A model generated the notes under the pieces. It ran no database searches, had not been told where the DNA came from, and was given only the letters and a program-made list of their open reading frames with translations. From assembly GCA_000720375.1 (NCBI GenBank), contig JOAA01000046.1, positions 30,382-94,381 on the forward strand: a stretch of DNA of 64,000 nucleotides, read 5' to 3'. The stretch's first letter is position 1. Every line of letters begins with the position of its first letter. Of this stretch, positions 1 to 8,527 are shown one piece after another. The stretch is from Rhodococcus rhodnii (lineage in GTDB: Bacteria; Actinomycetota; Actinomycetes; Mycobacteriales; Pseudonocardiaceae). Made by a program: the position numbers and the translations under genes.

Positions 1-423
1 AAGAGGTTGCACGCATTCCCTGCTACGCAACAGTATTCGTGGTCCGGTAGCAGCGCCGACTGCTCCATCGACACAAACGTCGGCGTTCAACTCCCGGCCA
101 ACAAACTGATCGCCGGCACCGACCTCATTCGTCACCCCGACCGACCCGACTGGTACGACACCACAGGCCGCCACACCATCAGCTACCGATGGACCCACCG
201 GCCCACCGGCACCGTGCAGACCCTCCTCATCCGCCAAGACTGGCTCGACCAACGACTGCACGACCTCGGCTACGCGCTCATCCTCGGACTGTTTGGCGAA
301 CGCCAACAAGTCACGAGAGACCCCGAACTATGGGGAACCTACAGCCAAATTGCCAGCAGGACACCAGACCAGCCATGGAACTTCAGTGCGCCAATCGAAA
401 CAATCCGGCAATCACAACGATAA
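1..423 (+). CDS. Hypothetical protein, C-terminal part (cut by window edge)
   Basis: The frame is open from the first base of the window to a TAA at 421-423, so the 5-prime end probably lies outside. The visible 140 or so residues are rich in Trp and Tyr and contain a segment reading RQDWLDQRLHDLGYALILGL, which looks like structured protein rather than random frame. I do not recognise a catalytic motif or assign a family. Nothing downstream is coupled to it: the next 700 bases hold no intact gene. A TTG at 7 could serve as a start but has no ribosome binding site in view. Confidence 0.5.
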   Translation, partial: KRLHAFPATQQYSWSGSSADCSIDTNVGVQLPANKLIAGTDLIRHPDRPDWYDTTGRHTISYRWTHRPTGTVQTLLIRQDWLDQRLHDLGYALILGLFGERQQVTRDPELWGTYSQIASRTPDQPWNFSAPIETIRQSQR

Positions 424-1115
424 CCCTCGTCCACGACTTGCCTGGCCGATCGCGCCATCTTTGCTCCCCAGGTGCGGCGACTACCCGACCTGCCAGGCAG
501 ACCATCAGTTGGTCACACCAGGAACCGTCCTGCGCAGGCCCCGCCGCCTGATGGCCAGGAGGACGGATTCGCCGCCACCCATCCCCAGCGGTTTGATCAA
601 CGAGTACGACCTCATAGCAGCGTAACGCGCCAGTGCACGACCATCGGCAGACTTCGGGCAACTCCACAAGGTGAACAGCCGGCAGCGGCCACTCCTGCTT
701 CGGAAAACCCACCACCCGCAACCGATGGCGGTCGCTGATGTGGCGCGGCAAGCGCTTCGCCCTCCCCACAGCGGCGAAGATGCCGTTGGAGGCTTTGAGG
801 GCCGAAGAGTAAGGCACGCAATTGACCGCGTTGCGCCGACTTCGGCACCGCCCAGCACACGGCCTTTCGCCAGCTAGCGGCGACCGCCGCGGACGCCGAG
901 GACTTCTCGCGCGTGGTGATGCGAGAGCTGGGGCGGGAAACCTCTAACCGTCGTCCATCTGCTGGGCGACGAGGTCACCGCCGAGGCCTCGGAAGCCGAT
1001 CCGCTGGCCCGCTACGGCGTGAACCTGCTCGACCTGCATCGGGGCGCGGGTTGTCGTTGCGTCGCGTCTCTGTGTCTTGGTCGCGGTAGCCACGTCCGCC
1101 AAGTCCTCGGCGATG
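424..1115. other. Gene-poor stretch with decayed coding traces
   Basis: No intact gene is visible on either strand. Around 870-1060 on the plus strand two short frames in succession look protein-like (one reads DAEDFSRVVMRELGRE, the next TVVHLLGDEVTAEASEADPL), with a frame change near 945, suggesting the decayed remnant of one gene of unknown identity. The rest shows only overlapping frames on both strands typical of noise in high-GC DNA. Confidence 0.35.
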
Positions 1116-1555
1116 TCAGGCGGTGACGGGAGACGGTTCGCGTGAGGCGATGAGGGCGGCGAGCATAGTGGTCACTGGGACGGCTGCGACGATGCCGATC
1201 CTGCCTGCCAGTGTCCGCACGATTTCCTGCGCGATTCCTCGGAGCTCAGGATTGCCCCGAGGCCGACGCCGGACAGCGATGTGTACAGCAGGACGGGCAA
1301 CGCTGCGCCCGCGTAGGCCATCGCGAGTGTGTTGATGGCGGAGCCGACATGGTCGCGGCCGATCCGCAGTCCGGCGCCGTAAAGTTCGCGCCAGCCGAGC
1401 GACGGGTTGGCCCGCCGTAGTTCCCAGATCGCACTTGTCTGTGTGACTGTGACTTCGTCCAGTACGCCTAGTGCGCCGATCACGACTCCCGCGAGGAGCA
1501 GTCCGCGCGGTGCCCGCTCAAACGCTTCGCGTGCAAGGGGAGGCTTTCGAATCAC
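1116..1555 (-). pseudogene. YibE/F-like membrane protein, truncated and frameshifted
   Basis: The minus frame from 1555 encodes LGVLDEVTVTQTSAIWEL and then a hydrophobic run with LPVLLYTSLSGVGLGAIL, matching my memory of the C-terminal part of YibE/F-family integral membrane proteins, which are normally about 400 residues. Near 1250 the frame shifts; the second frame continues with AQEIVRTLAGRIGIVAAVPV and ends at 1116 after ASREPSPVTA, as the family does. Both N-terminal truncation and the shift mark it as a remnant. What is seen is the two-frame continuity; the family is assigned from recall. Confidence 0.65.
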
Positions 1556-1992
1556 CGCGCAGCGGGAGCCTCCCGCCCCGTGATGGCGATGACCGGTTTC
1601 GCGCAGCCGCTTACGGTGCAGCCCAATGCACTGTTGTTGTCGAGATCAGTATGGTTGCACGTCCGAGGGTTTGTCCGCTCGCACTGGCCGCGTGCTCAGT
1701 AACGCGATTGCCCCGCATGGTCCGCTGCGCCTCCATCACCCCAGCTATCGAGCCAGGCGTCGACCTCCGAACGCCCACATCGCCGTACGCCACGCCGACT
1801 ATCAACCCCGCTGTGCGCTGCGGTCGAGCAATCATCACCCTCGACCCCGCCCCAACAACGTTTCTTGCCGCCTACGTGGGCCATCAGGACGTAACGCACT
1901 ACCCTTCCGAGGAACGGTTTGACGCCTCAACTCGACTGGCTCGGTGATCACTGGCATCGCCCGCAACGTCAACACGAATGAGAGAGCACCTG
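1556..1992. other. No gene seen
   Basis: Overlapping open frames exist on both strands but none shows a domain, a ribosome binding site or convincing composition. The region separates the YibE/F remnant from the GNAT-like gene and presumably holds that gene's promoter. Confidence 0.4.
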
Positions 1993-2697
1993 ATGACCGA
2001 CTTCGCGTTCCCGAAGACACCGGAAATCGAAGAGGCGTACAGGGCTGCGTACCGAGCGCTGGAAGCCCTTGTGCCCCTACGCACCGTCACCATCGAAGGC
2101 GAATCCGATTTCGCCGAGATCCTGTCCCAGTTCCGCACGCTAGTGGATAGGGCGGAGTTCGCAGTCGACTCGCAGCTCGGCCCCACCATCTCGTGGCGAG
2201 CACCGTTCCGTGCCGGAGAGTGGGGACCGGTGCTGTCAGGCGTCGATCTTGACAATGACGCATACGACTTCGGCGAAGTCCAACTCGGCATAGAGGCATT
2301 TGAAGGTCCGACAGGGAACTGGCACGGCAGCGCTCTGAACCGCGCTGGCATGGCGTACAAGCGTGCCGCCAAATGGGATCACCCGCCAGATGAGTCGGGC
2401 GTGTGGCTGCTGATGTTGGCTCCAGTTTCGGCGAGTGGAGGGGAGGAAGGCCCGTGGTTTTACAGCGGTCGTATCGCCGGTTTCGTGGTTGTGCACGACC
2501 GCGACAAGGACGGCACCCATGAGTCGGTAGGACACATCTGGACGGCGACGGCGTGGCAGAGGCGCGGGATCGCACGGCGCTTGCTGGCTGAGGCCAGGTC
2601 ACGGTTTCCCATCACCAGCGTCGAAGGACCGTACACCGAAGCAGGCGCCGCGTATCTGAGCGCCTGTCCAGCCCCGGAGCCCCCTCCCCAAAGCTGA
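1993..2697 (+). CDS. GNAT-like acetyltransferase domain protein
   Basis: A 234-residue protein. The last 70 residues read like a GNAT fold: a beta strand with GRIAGFVVVHDRD, then VGHIWTATAWQRRGIARRLL, where Q-R-R-G-I-A is the acetyl-CoA pyrophosphate-binding loop. The first 150 residues do not match a family I know and may be a substrate-recognition domain. I chose ATG 1993 over the in-frame ATG at 1978 because GAGAG sits about 7 bases before it. It stands alone; the MDR gene downstream runs in the opposite direction. The substrate cannot be inferred. Confidence 0.7.
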   Translation: MTDFAFPKTPEIEEAYRAAYRALEALVPLRTVTIEGESDFAEILSQFRTLVDRAEFAVDSQLGPTISWRAPFRAGEWGPVLSGVDLDNDAYDFGEVQLGIEAFEGPTGNWHGSALNRAGMAYKRAAKWDHPPDESGVWLLMLAPVSASGGEEGPWFYSGRIAGFVVVHDRDKDGTHESVGHIWTATAWQRRGIARRLLAEARSRFPITSVEGPYTEAGAAYLSACPAPEPPPQS

Positions 2698-2757
2698 TCA
2701 CCAGAATCCGTTGCGCACCACCGCAGGCGCCGTCGCAGCGTGTCCGTTCCCGATCGC

Positions 2758-3675
2758 TCAGTCGCGCACACGAATGACAGTCTTGCCCTTCCGCCGCTCA
2801 GTCGGGTTAAGCGCGGGAATGGCGTCATCCAAGGTCGCGACGGTTCCGATGTGTGTGCGAAGGCGCCCGTCTCGCACCCGGTCGACGATCTCCGCCAGCT
2901 GACTCGGGACGGACTCGACGACGAAGTCGACCGCGATACCGCCGGCAGGGCAAGCCTCAACAGGCCCGACCACCGACACCAGCGTCCCGCCCGGCCGGAT
3001 GATGCCCGCTGAACGCCTTTGGACGTCACCGCCGATGACATCGAAGACCAGATCGACCTCACCGATGTCGGCGAGATCGTCGTCGTCGAGATCCAGGAAC
3101 TCGTTCGCGCCGAAGTCGAGTGCCGCCTGACGGTCCGCTGCGCGCCCGGTACCGATGACGTAGGCGCCGAACTCCTGGGCGAGCTGCGCGACCACAGACC
3201 CGACCGCACCGGCGGCGCCGTGTGCGAGGACGCTCTGCCCCGCCTGAAGACGACCGTGCTGGAACAAGCCTTGCCACGCGGTCAGGCCGGAGATCGGCAG
3301 ACTCGCCCCCACCGTGAAGTCAACGTCTCCTGGCAGCGGCGCAAGGTTGCGTGCCTCCACGGCCACGTACTCGGCCAGAGTTCCGTCACGGTGCCAGTCC
3401 GTGATCCCGAACACCCGCTGTCCCAGCGAGAGTCCCGTCGTGCCGTAGCCGAGAGAGGAGACCACCCCGGCGAACTCGTGGCCGATGATCGCCTGGGTGC
3501 GAGTGCCACCAGAGCGGTCGACCCACGTCGAGGGCCATTCCCACTCTGCGGGGACGAAGCCCGACGCGCGGACTTCGACGACGACGTCGTTGATCGCCGG
3601 CGTCGGCTCAGGACGCTCCACCAGCGTGATCCCGGCTGCTTCCGCCGCCTGATCGATCGCGACGATTGCCTTCAT
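2758..3675 (-). CDS. Zinc-independent MDR oxidoreductase (quinone-oxidoreductase-like), copy 1
   Basis: A 305-residue medium-chain dehydrogenase/reductase. An N-terminal GroES-like fold contains GHEFAGVVSSLGYG; the Rossmann part has HGAAGAVGSVVAQLAQEFGA, the AxxGxxG NAD(P)H-binding motif, followed by GTGRAADR, which suggests NADPH. No structural zinc cysteines are present, as in quinone oxidoreductase/crotonyl-reductase-like enzymes, so it probably reduces C=C or quinone bonds. ATG 3675 is preceded by GGAGG at good spacing. A close paralogue lies 1.1 kb away in the same orientation (4762-5676); by eye about 70 percent of residues agree. The natural substrate is unknown. Confidence 0.88.
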   Translation of the reverse strand: MKAIVAIDQAAEAAGITLVERPEPTPAINDVVVEVRASGFVPAEWEWPSTWVDRSGGTRTQAIIGHEFAGVVSSLGYGTTGLSLGQRVFGITDWHRDGTLAEYVAVEARNLAPLPGDVDFTVGASLPISGLTAWQGLFQHGRLQAGQSVLAHGAAGAVGSVVAQLAQEFGAYVIGTGRAADRQAALDFGANEFLDLDDDDLADIGEVDLVFDVIGGDVQRRSAGIIRPGGTLVSVVGPVEACPAGGIAVDFVVESVPSQLAEIVDRVRDGRLRTHIGTVATLDDAIPALNPTERRKGKTVIRVRD

Positions 3676-3840
3676 CGGTACCTCCATTGAACTCGTGATC
3701 GCCGGTTCCGCAGGCCGGCTTTTCGGGCTCTCCAGCCCACTGATCACAGTCGCGCGATCAGTCCACAACAGACAGTCTGGTGACGTCGCGGCACAACAGA
3801 GCTCGTCGAACCCGGGACTCAACGGGCCGGTCCGCACCTG

Positions 3841-4417
3841 TCAGCGCCGCCCCGTGGCCAGACCACGGCCTATGAGGTAGTCGTAACAGTTGCCCAACAA
3901 CCAGAACATGTCGTAGTGCGAGCGGTCCATCTCGACGAGGTTCCATTTCACCGCCGGGTTGGCACACACCACGCCGGGCACGTCGATCACGCCCGTGCCG
4001 TACGGAACCATGAAGTCGTCCATGCCCTTCCCCGGCCCGTCCTTAATGTGGATGAACTCGACGCGCTTGCCCAGCGACGCGAGCACCTTCGTCGGATCGG
4101 TGCCGCCTACCTTCGCCCAGTACGTGTCGAGCTCGACAACCACGGCACGATCCAACTCTCCCAACAGGATGTCGTAGGCCCTGCGCCCGCCGAACACCTC
4201 GCGGAACTCCGCGAAGTGGTTGTGGTAACCGATCCGCATGCCGTACCGCGCTGCCGACGGCCGGGAGCGTGGCCGATGCCAGCAGTTGCGCGGCGGCGGT
4301 GCCCACTGCGACGAAGACGAGGTCGAAGAACAGCTCCAGCGTGGATGCGGTGCGTCCGACTTCGTTCGGGTCACGCGGCCTCATCGGGACGAGCCGGAAC
4401 CGGGTGTCGGATGTCAT
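3841..4417 (-). pseudogene. Chimeric remnant: LtrA N-terminus joined to sugar-isomerase C-terminus
   Basis: From ATG 4417 the minus frame encodes RDPNEVGRTASTLELFFDLVF, the start of low-temperature-requirement-A (LtrA) membrane proteins, which are normally near 400 residues. After about 50 residues the similarity stops around 4240-4270, and in a different frame the sequence continues as the C-terminal half of a xylose-isomerase-like TIM-barrel sugar isomerase/epimerase (MRIGYHNHFAEF, later FIHIKDG and GTGVIDVPG) to a stop at 3841. Two unrelated gene halves thus meet at one point between the two MDR paralogues, a deletion or recombination scar rather than a functional fusion. Confidence 0.75.
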
Positions 4418-4761
4418 GACGTGGCTCTCTCTGCGCGCGAGTGTCTCGGATGCCCGCGGGCATCCCTGAGACGTCTGGTCGACCGTGCGATCAGTTCCCA
4501 GGGACGACCACGAGTGTCTTATGGCTCAGCAGCTCGGTCGACATCGTCACCCTGGTATTCGTCGAATAATTGCTACTGGGTCCCGGATGCCGGCTTCGGG
4601 TGGGCCAGGATGCTCACGGAAATGGGCGCCGCGAGAAATGTGCATGTACGACGGGAAGAGTGTCTCAAGTTCACGCGGGAATCGCACGACGTCATTGTCG
4701 TAATTGCATAACTCAGTCCACGGCGTTATTGGTACACCGTCCGGCGATCGCCTCGCCGCCC
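4418..4761. other. Intergenic, nothing recognised
   Basis: About 340 bases between the LtrA/isomerase remnant and the second MDR gene. It is locally more AT-rich around 4560-4720 than the neighbouring genes. No promoter, hairpin or coding trace is clear. Confidence 0.4.
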
Positions 4762-5676
4762 TTACTGGCGAACGCGGATGATCGTTTTGCCCTTGACCCG
4801 CTCGGTCGGGTTGAAGGCGGAGACGGCGTCGTCGAGAGTCGCGACGTTCCCGATGAGCGTCCGAAGTCGCCCTTCGCGCACCCGCTGGGCGATCTCAGTC
4901 AGTTGGGCGCGGTCGGCCTCGACGACGAAGTCGATCGCCAGGCCGTCGACGGGCCAATCCGGCGGCCCGGCGATGGTCACCAGCGTTCCTCCAGCTCGAA
5001 TCAGGCCCACGGACCGCTTCTGGATCTCCCCGCCGAATATGTCGAACACCAGATCGACTGCACCGACGTCTGCCAGCGAGTCGTCCTCAAGATCGACGAA
5101 CTCGTGCGCGCCGAAGTCGAGCGCGGTCTGCCGGTCGGCGGCACGTCCGGTGCCGATGACGTACGCGCCGGCTTCGCGGGCGAGTTGCGTCACCATCGAG
5201 CCGACTCCCCCGGCCGCGCCGTGCACCAGGACGCTCTGCCCTACCTGGATGCGGCCGTGTACGAACAATCCCTGCCATGCGGTCAGGCCCGAGATCGGCA
5301 GGCTGGCACCTACTGTGAAGTCAAGGTCGGCCGGCAGCGGCGCGAGGTTGCGCGCTTCGACGGCCACGTACTCCGCCAAGGTGCCGTCGCGGGTCCAGTC
5401 GGTGAGGCCGAACACCCGCTGGCCCACCGACAGCCCTCTCGTGCCGTAGCCGAGAGCGCTGACCACCCCGGCCAGCTCGTGCCCGGGAATCGACGGCGTC
5501 CGGTCACGGCCGAGACGGTCGGTCCAGGTCGTGTCCCACTCCAGCTCCCCCGGAGTGAACCCTGACGCATGAACCTCAACCAGCACATCGTTCCCCGCCG
5601 CCTCGGGCTGGGGTCGTTCGGCCAGCGTCATCCCGGCCGTTCCCGCGGCCTGATCCGTCACCACGATCGCCTTCAT
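4762..5676 (-). CDS. Zinc-independent MDR oxidoreductase (quinone-oxidoreductase-like), copy 2
   Basis: A 304-residue paralogue of the protein at 2758-3675, with the same order of motifs: GHELAGVVSALGYG, then VHGAAGGVGSMVTQLAREAGA and GTGRAADRQ. Zinc-binding cysteines are absent, so it is assigned to the NADPH quinone/enone reductase branch. ATG 5676 has AGGAAGG upstream. Its promoter region is elaborate: two GGAC-N6-GTCC palindromes (5726-5739 and 5792-5805), the second inside a 32-bp perfect inverted repeat, and a 60-bp element that also precedes two other redox genes of the window. Control by a TetR-type repressor and possibly by the upstream MocR is inferred. Confidence 0.88.
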   Translation of the reverse strand: MKAIVVTDQAAGTAGMTLAERPQPEAAGNDVLVEVHASGFTPGELEWDTTWTDRLGRDRTPSIPGHELAGVVSALGYGTRGLSVGQRVFGLTDWTRDGTLAEYVAVEARNLAPLPADLDFTVGASLPISGLTAWQGLFVHGRIQVGQSVLVHGAAGGVGSMVTQLAREAGAYVIGTGRAADRQTALDFGAHEFVDLEDDSLADVGAVDLVFDIFGGEIQKRSVGLIRAGGTLVTIAGPPDWPVDGLAIDFVVEADRAQLTEIAQRVREGRLRTLIGNVATLDDAVSAFNPTERVKGKTIIRVRQ

Positions 5677-5725
5677 CCGGCACCTTCCTGTATCCAGTCC
5701 TCGCGGCCAAACTGGACAGTTCTAT

Positions 5726-5739
5726 GGACCACATCGTCC
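5726..5739. promoter_or_regulatory. GGAC-N6-GTCC operator candidate, site 1
   Basis: GGACCACATCGTCC lies 50 bases upstream of the MDR gene that starts at 5676. It has the same arms and spacing as six other sites between 5.7 and 15.9 kb, which suggests one TetR-type regulator. Confidence 0.5.
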
Positions 5740-5782
5740 GTAAAACGCCCAGCGCAGACAGGCCGAGCCACAGAAGTCACAC

Positions 5783-5814
5783 CAACCTCCTGGACGTGAT
5801 AGTCCAGGAGGTTG
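5783..5814. promoter_or_regulatory. 32-bp perfect inverted repeat holding GGAC-N6-GTCC site 2
   Basis: Arms CAACCTCCTGGAC and GTCCAGGAGGTTG are 13 bases each and perfectly complementary around GTGATA. The inner part is the shared GGAC-N6-GTCC palindrome at 5792-5805. It sits between the 60-bp element and the MDR gene start, where a repressor would block transcription. As RNA it could also fold into a strong hairpin in a leader. Confidence 0.6.
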
Positions 5815-5816
5815 AC

Positions 5817-5876
5817 GCTAACCCGGTTTCGGCTAGGAATCTGGGTCCACTTGGGACCTGAGATCGGGAACCAATC
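5817..5876 (-). repeat. 60-bp repeated upstream element, copy E1
   Basis: Sixty bases matching, without gaps, copies at 8418-8477 and 19670-19729 (about 52 and 48 identical positions by hand). All three lie upstream of minus-strand oxidoreductase-type genes. The minus strand carries CCAAGTGGACC, which resembles half-sites I recall for PdxR-type MocR regulators (AAAGTGG-W-CTA). Here a MocR gene ends 12 bases to the right, so the element is either its operator or simply the duplicated flank of that gene. Confidence 0.65.
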
Positions 5877-5888
5877 AGGTGTGAGTGT

Positions 5889-7301
5889 TCACCGGAGAGC
5901 GCGAACCAGTGCGTCCAGTGCACCTGACCAGGCGCTGGCGGAGGGTGTGGCAAATCCGATGGCCACGCCGTCACGGTCCGATGTGGACCCGGGGTGCCTG
6001 AAGAAGTCGAGGGGCTCGACCGTCAGCTGTTCGCGGGTGGCTCGGCGCACGAGCTCGGCGCCGGTACGGCCGGGTTGTTCGACAACGATGTGCAGTCCGG
6101 CGGACATCCCGGTCACCCGCGCGGTCGGCGCGTGCCGGTCGATCATCTCGACGAGCTGCTCACGTCGGCGGCGGTACTGCGAGCGCATTGCGCGGATATG
6201 CCGGTCGTACGCCCCCGACTCGACGAAGTCGGTCATCGCCAACTGGTTGACGAACCCAACGGATTCCTCTGCCCACCCTTTCTCCGCGACGATCGAGCCG
6301 ACCAGGTGGTCCGGAACGACGAGCCAGCCCAGGCGCAGCCCCGGCGCCAGGGACTTGCTCGCGGTTCCCAGGTAGATGACGTGGTCGTGATCCAGCCCTT
6401 GCAACGCACCCACGGGAGACCGGTCGTAGCGGAACTCCCCGTCGTAGTCGTCCTCGATGATCAGCGCGCCGCGCCGCCGCGCCCAGTTCACGACCGCTGC
6501 CCGCCGGTCGGAATGCAGCGCCACTCCCAACGGGAACTGGTGTGACGGCGTGAGCAGCACCGCCCCCGGAGCCGGCGCGTCGTCCAGTGTGGACACGTCG
6601 GCACCGTCCGCGTCCACCGGGATCGGAACGGCATCGAGCCCGGCTTTCAGCAACGCCTCGCGCTGGGTCTGCAGGCCGAACTCCTCGACCGCAACCGTCG
6701 TGCCCCCTGCCTTCGCCAGCATCGCGGCCACGAGCCGCAAGCCTTCCGCGGCCCCGCTGCACACCACGACGTTGTCGGCCCGCGCGCGCAGTCCCCTGGC
6801 CCGAGCCAGATACCGGGCGATGGCATTACGTAGTTCGCTGCGGCCGTGCGGATCGGTGTACCCGAAGGCTTCGAACGGCGCCGTGCTCACCGTCCGCTTC
6901 ACCGCGCGAATCCATTCCTCGCGCGGAAACGACGACAGGTCCGGCCGCCCAGGCCGCAGGTCATACACCAGCTGCGGCCGTGCCGCCGGTGGCCGCGGCG
7001 GTTCCCGTTCGGCCAGCAGCTCCGCCGAACGCTGCGCCACTTCCGTGCCGGAACCGTGCTGCCCTGTCAGCCATCCCTCGTTGATCAGCTCCGAGTAGGC
7101 CCGAACCACGGTGTTCCGGCCCAGCCCGAGATCGTTGGCCAGCACACGGCTCGAGGGCAGCCGCGTCCCCGGCGCCAACCTTCCCGTGCGGATCGCCTCC
7201 CGGAAGGCATCCATGAGCCCCGCTCGCGCATTGCGCCCGAGATGTCCTATGTGGAGGTCCAGGCCGGACGTCCGGGTACCGCGAGCCGGTTGTTCGGTCA
7301 T
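5889..7301 (-). CDS. MocR/PdxR-family regulator (GntR HTH plus aminotransferase fold)
   Basis: A 470-residue protein. Residues about 15-85 form a GntR-type winged helix (LPSSRVLANDLGLGRNTVVR); the remainder is a fold-type-I aminotransferase domain with YLGTASKSLAPGLRLGW, whose SK lysine should bind pyridoxal phosphate, and IIEDDYDGEFRYDR, which supplies the PLP-contacting Asp and Tyr. Such proteins sense PLP or an amine and act on direct-repeat operators. ATG 7301 is chosen because the next residues begin the domain; an upstream GTG at 7367 would add 22 residues of low-complexity sequence. It ends just before element E1 and the MDR gene. Partial copies of its 3-prime half occur at 15903-16092 and 19742-19825. 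Confidence 0.9.
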   Translation of the reverse strand: MTEQPARGTRTSGLDLHIGHLGRNARAGLMDAFREAIRTGRLAPGTRLPSSRVLANDLGLGRNTVVRAYSELINEGWLTGQHGSGTEVAQRSAELLAEREPPRPPAARPQLVYDLRPGRPDLSSFPREEWIRAVKRTVSTAPFEAFGYTDPHGRSELRNAIARYLARARGLRARADNVVVCSGAAEGLRLVAAMLAKAGGTTVAVEEFGLQTQREALLKAGLDAVPIPVDADGADVSTLDDAPAPGAVLLTPSHQFPLGVALHSDRRAAVVNWARRRGALIIEDDYDGEFRYDRSPVGALQGLDHDHVIYLGTASKSLAPGLRLGWLVVPDHLVGSIVAEKGWAEESVGFVNQLAMTDFVESGAYDRHIRAMRSQYRRRREQLVEMIDRHAPTARVTGMSAGLHIVVEQPGRTGAELVRRATREQLTVEPLDFFRHPGSTSDRDGVAIGFATPSASAWSGALDALVRALR

Positions 7302-7363
7302 GTCGGACAACGATACGGACCAGGCTGGCACGGCTCGCGCAACTGTGCTGCCGGAATCCGGAT

Positions 7364-7825
7364 TCACGAGTGGGGATTGTCGGCCTGGAGCGGGTCTCCG
7401 GTGTTGGAGACGTAGACGACCAGCAACTTGGCCCGTTCGGTCGTGCTGGGATTCGCAGCGACGACGTGGTGGGCACCTGGCTGTTCGAACCAGCTCTCGC
7501 CTTGGTGGTACGTGGTCGCGGGATTGTCATCGATCTGGCTTCGCACAGCACCTTGCAGGACGTATGCGTACACGAAAGCCTGACCGTGCCGATGCGGCGC
7601 CGCGGCTGCAACTGGCGGGAAGTCCACGACCTGTGACGTGAACGTCTTGCCCTCAGCGTTCGGAAGGGCCTGCTGGAGCAGGACACTCGCCTGGGGCGGC
7701 GACGCTGCGGCCGCGCTCGTCGCCGAGGCCACCACGGGCTCGCTCTCGTTGGCAGGGCCACAGGCTGTTGCGCCGGCCAGCGCGGCAATGGCCAGAAGAC
7801 GGCCGACGGTCTGCGATGGAACCAT
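7364..7825 (-). CDS. Secreted cupin-domain lipoprotein
   Basis: A 153-residue protein. The N-terminus has a signal peptide with a hydrophobic stretch (LLAIAALAGATAC) ending in a lipobox-like cysteine at about residue 22, so a lipoprotein anchored outside the cell is likely. The rest is one small cupin barrel: the first motif includes PHRHGQAFVYAYVLQG (His pair as metal ligands), the second GESWFEQPGAHHVV. The metal and substrate are unknown. It lies 15 bases after the DoxX gene on the same strand, and DoxX/cupin pairs often belong to oxidative or quinone stress operons; that link is inference. Confidence 0.8.
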   Translation of the reverse strand: MVPSQTVGRLLAIAALAGATACGPANESEPVVASATSAAAASPPQASVLLQQALPNAEGKTFTSQVVDFPPVAAAAPHRHGQAFVYAYVLQGAVRSQIDDNPATTYHQGESWFEQPGAHHVVAANPSTTERAKLLVVYVSNTGDPLQADNPHS

Positions 7826-7840
7826 GAGTGCTCCCCGGTG

Positions 7841-8383
7841 TTATTGCGCGGCGGCCGGGTCTTCACGCCGACCGCGCGCGAGCCCGGCGGCGCTGCGGCC
7901 TGACCCGAGTGTTCGCTTCCTGTCGAAGATTCGGTCGACGCTGAGGGCGAACGTGTCCACCGGTGCGAGGGCCAGCAGCAGGGCGGCGGCCGCGGCGGCG
8001 AACACGGAGCTGCTGAGCGGTGCTTCCCAGTCCAGGAAAAGCCCCATCGACAGTGCGAACCCGGACAGCAGCGCCGCGGCGGCCCATGCGGACCAGCGCA
8101 CGAGGACGCCGGCCAGCAACGTCAGGCCCAGCACCGATTCCGCAGTGGTCGCGGCCCACGCGGCAGCGTCTTGGAGCCCGTCAGGCACGTACGGCGAGAG
8201 GGTGTGCGTATAGGCGGTATACGCGGAAAAATCGCCCCACCCGACCGACGCGGTGTTCGGCGGGCCCCACCAGCCGAACCGATCGGCAACGGCCGAGAGG
8301 AAGCCGGCGGCCAACGCAAGGCGCGCAAACACCGTCGCGACCGACCACACACGCTCCCGCTGAGCGACGGCCTGCACAACCAT
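7841..8383 (-). CDS. DoxX-family membrane protein
   Basis: A 180-residue membrane protein with four hydrophobic segments (for example FARLALAAGFLSAVADRFG near the start and VFAAAAAALLLALAP near the end), the layout of the DoxX/DoxD family, and RFGWWGPPN, a family-like signature. ATG 8383 is preceded by GGGAGATCT. An upstream in-frame start would put the repeated element E2 (8418-8477) inside the gene, which I consider wrong. It begins a two-gene unit with the cupin lipoprotein. DoxX proteins are linked to redox and thiol stress in actinobacteria; the exact role here is unknown. Confidence 0.82.
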   Translation of the reverse strand: MVVQAVAQRERVWSVATVFARLALAAGFLSAVADRFGWWGPPNTASVGWGDFSAYTAYTHTLSPYVPDGLQDAAAWAATTAESVLGLTLLAGVLVRWSAWAAAALLSGFALSMGLFLDWEAPLSSSVFAAAAAALLLALAPVDTFALSVDRIFDRKRTLGSGRSAAGLARGRREDPAAAQ

Positions 8384-8417
8384 CAGATCTCCCTTGTGGA
8401 CGTTTGATGGCTCCGAA

Positions 8418-8477
8418 ACTAGCCCGGTTTCGACTCGGAATCTGGGTCCACTTGGCACCTGGGAACGGGAGCCAATC
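8418..8477 (-). repeat. 60-bp repeated upstream element, copy E2
   Basis: Second ungapped copy of the element described at 5817-5876, ending 35 bases upstream of the DoxX start. Here no MocR 3-prime end follows it, so conservation is confined to the element itself and a few flanking bases. This favours a binding site or promoter over a mere duplicated gene flank. Confidence 0.65.
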
Positions 8478-8527
8478 GAGTGGGCGGGTCCACTACGAGT
8501 TCGTCAAACGGCTTGCGGAAAGTTGGA

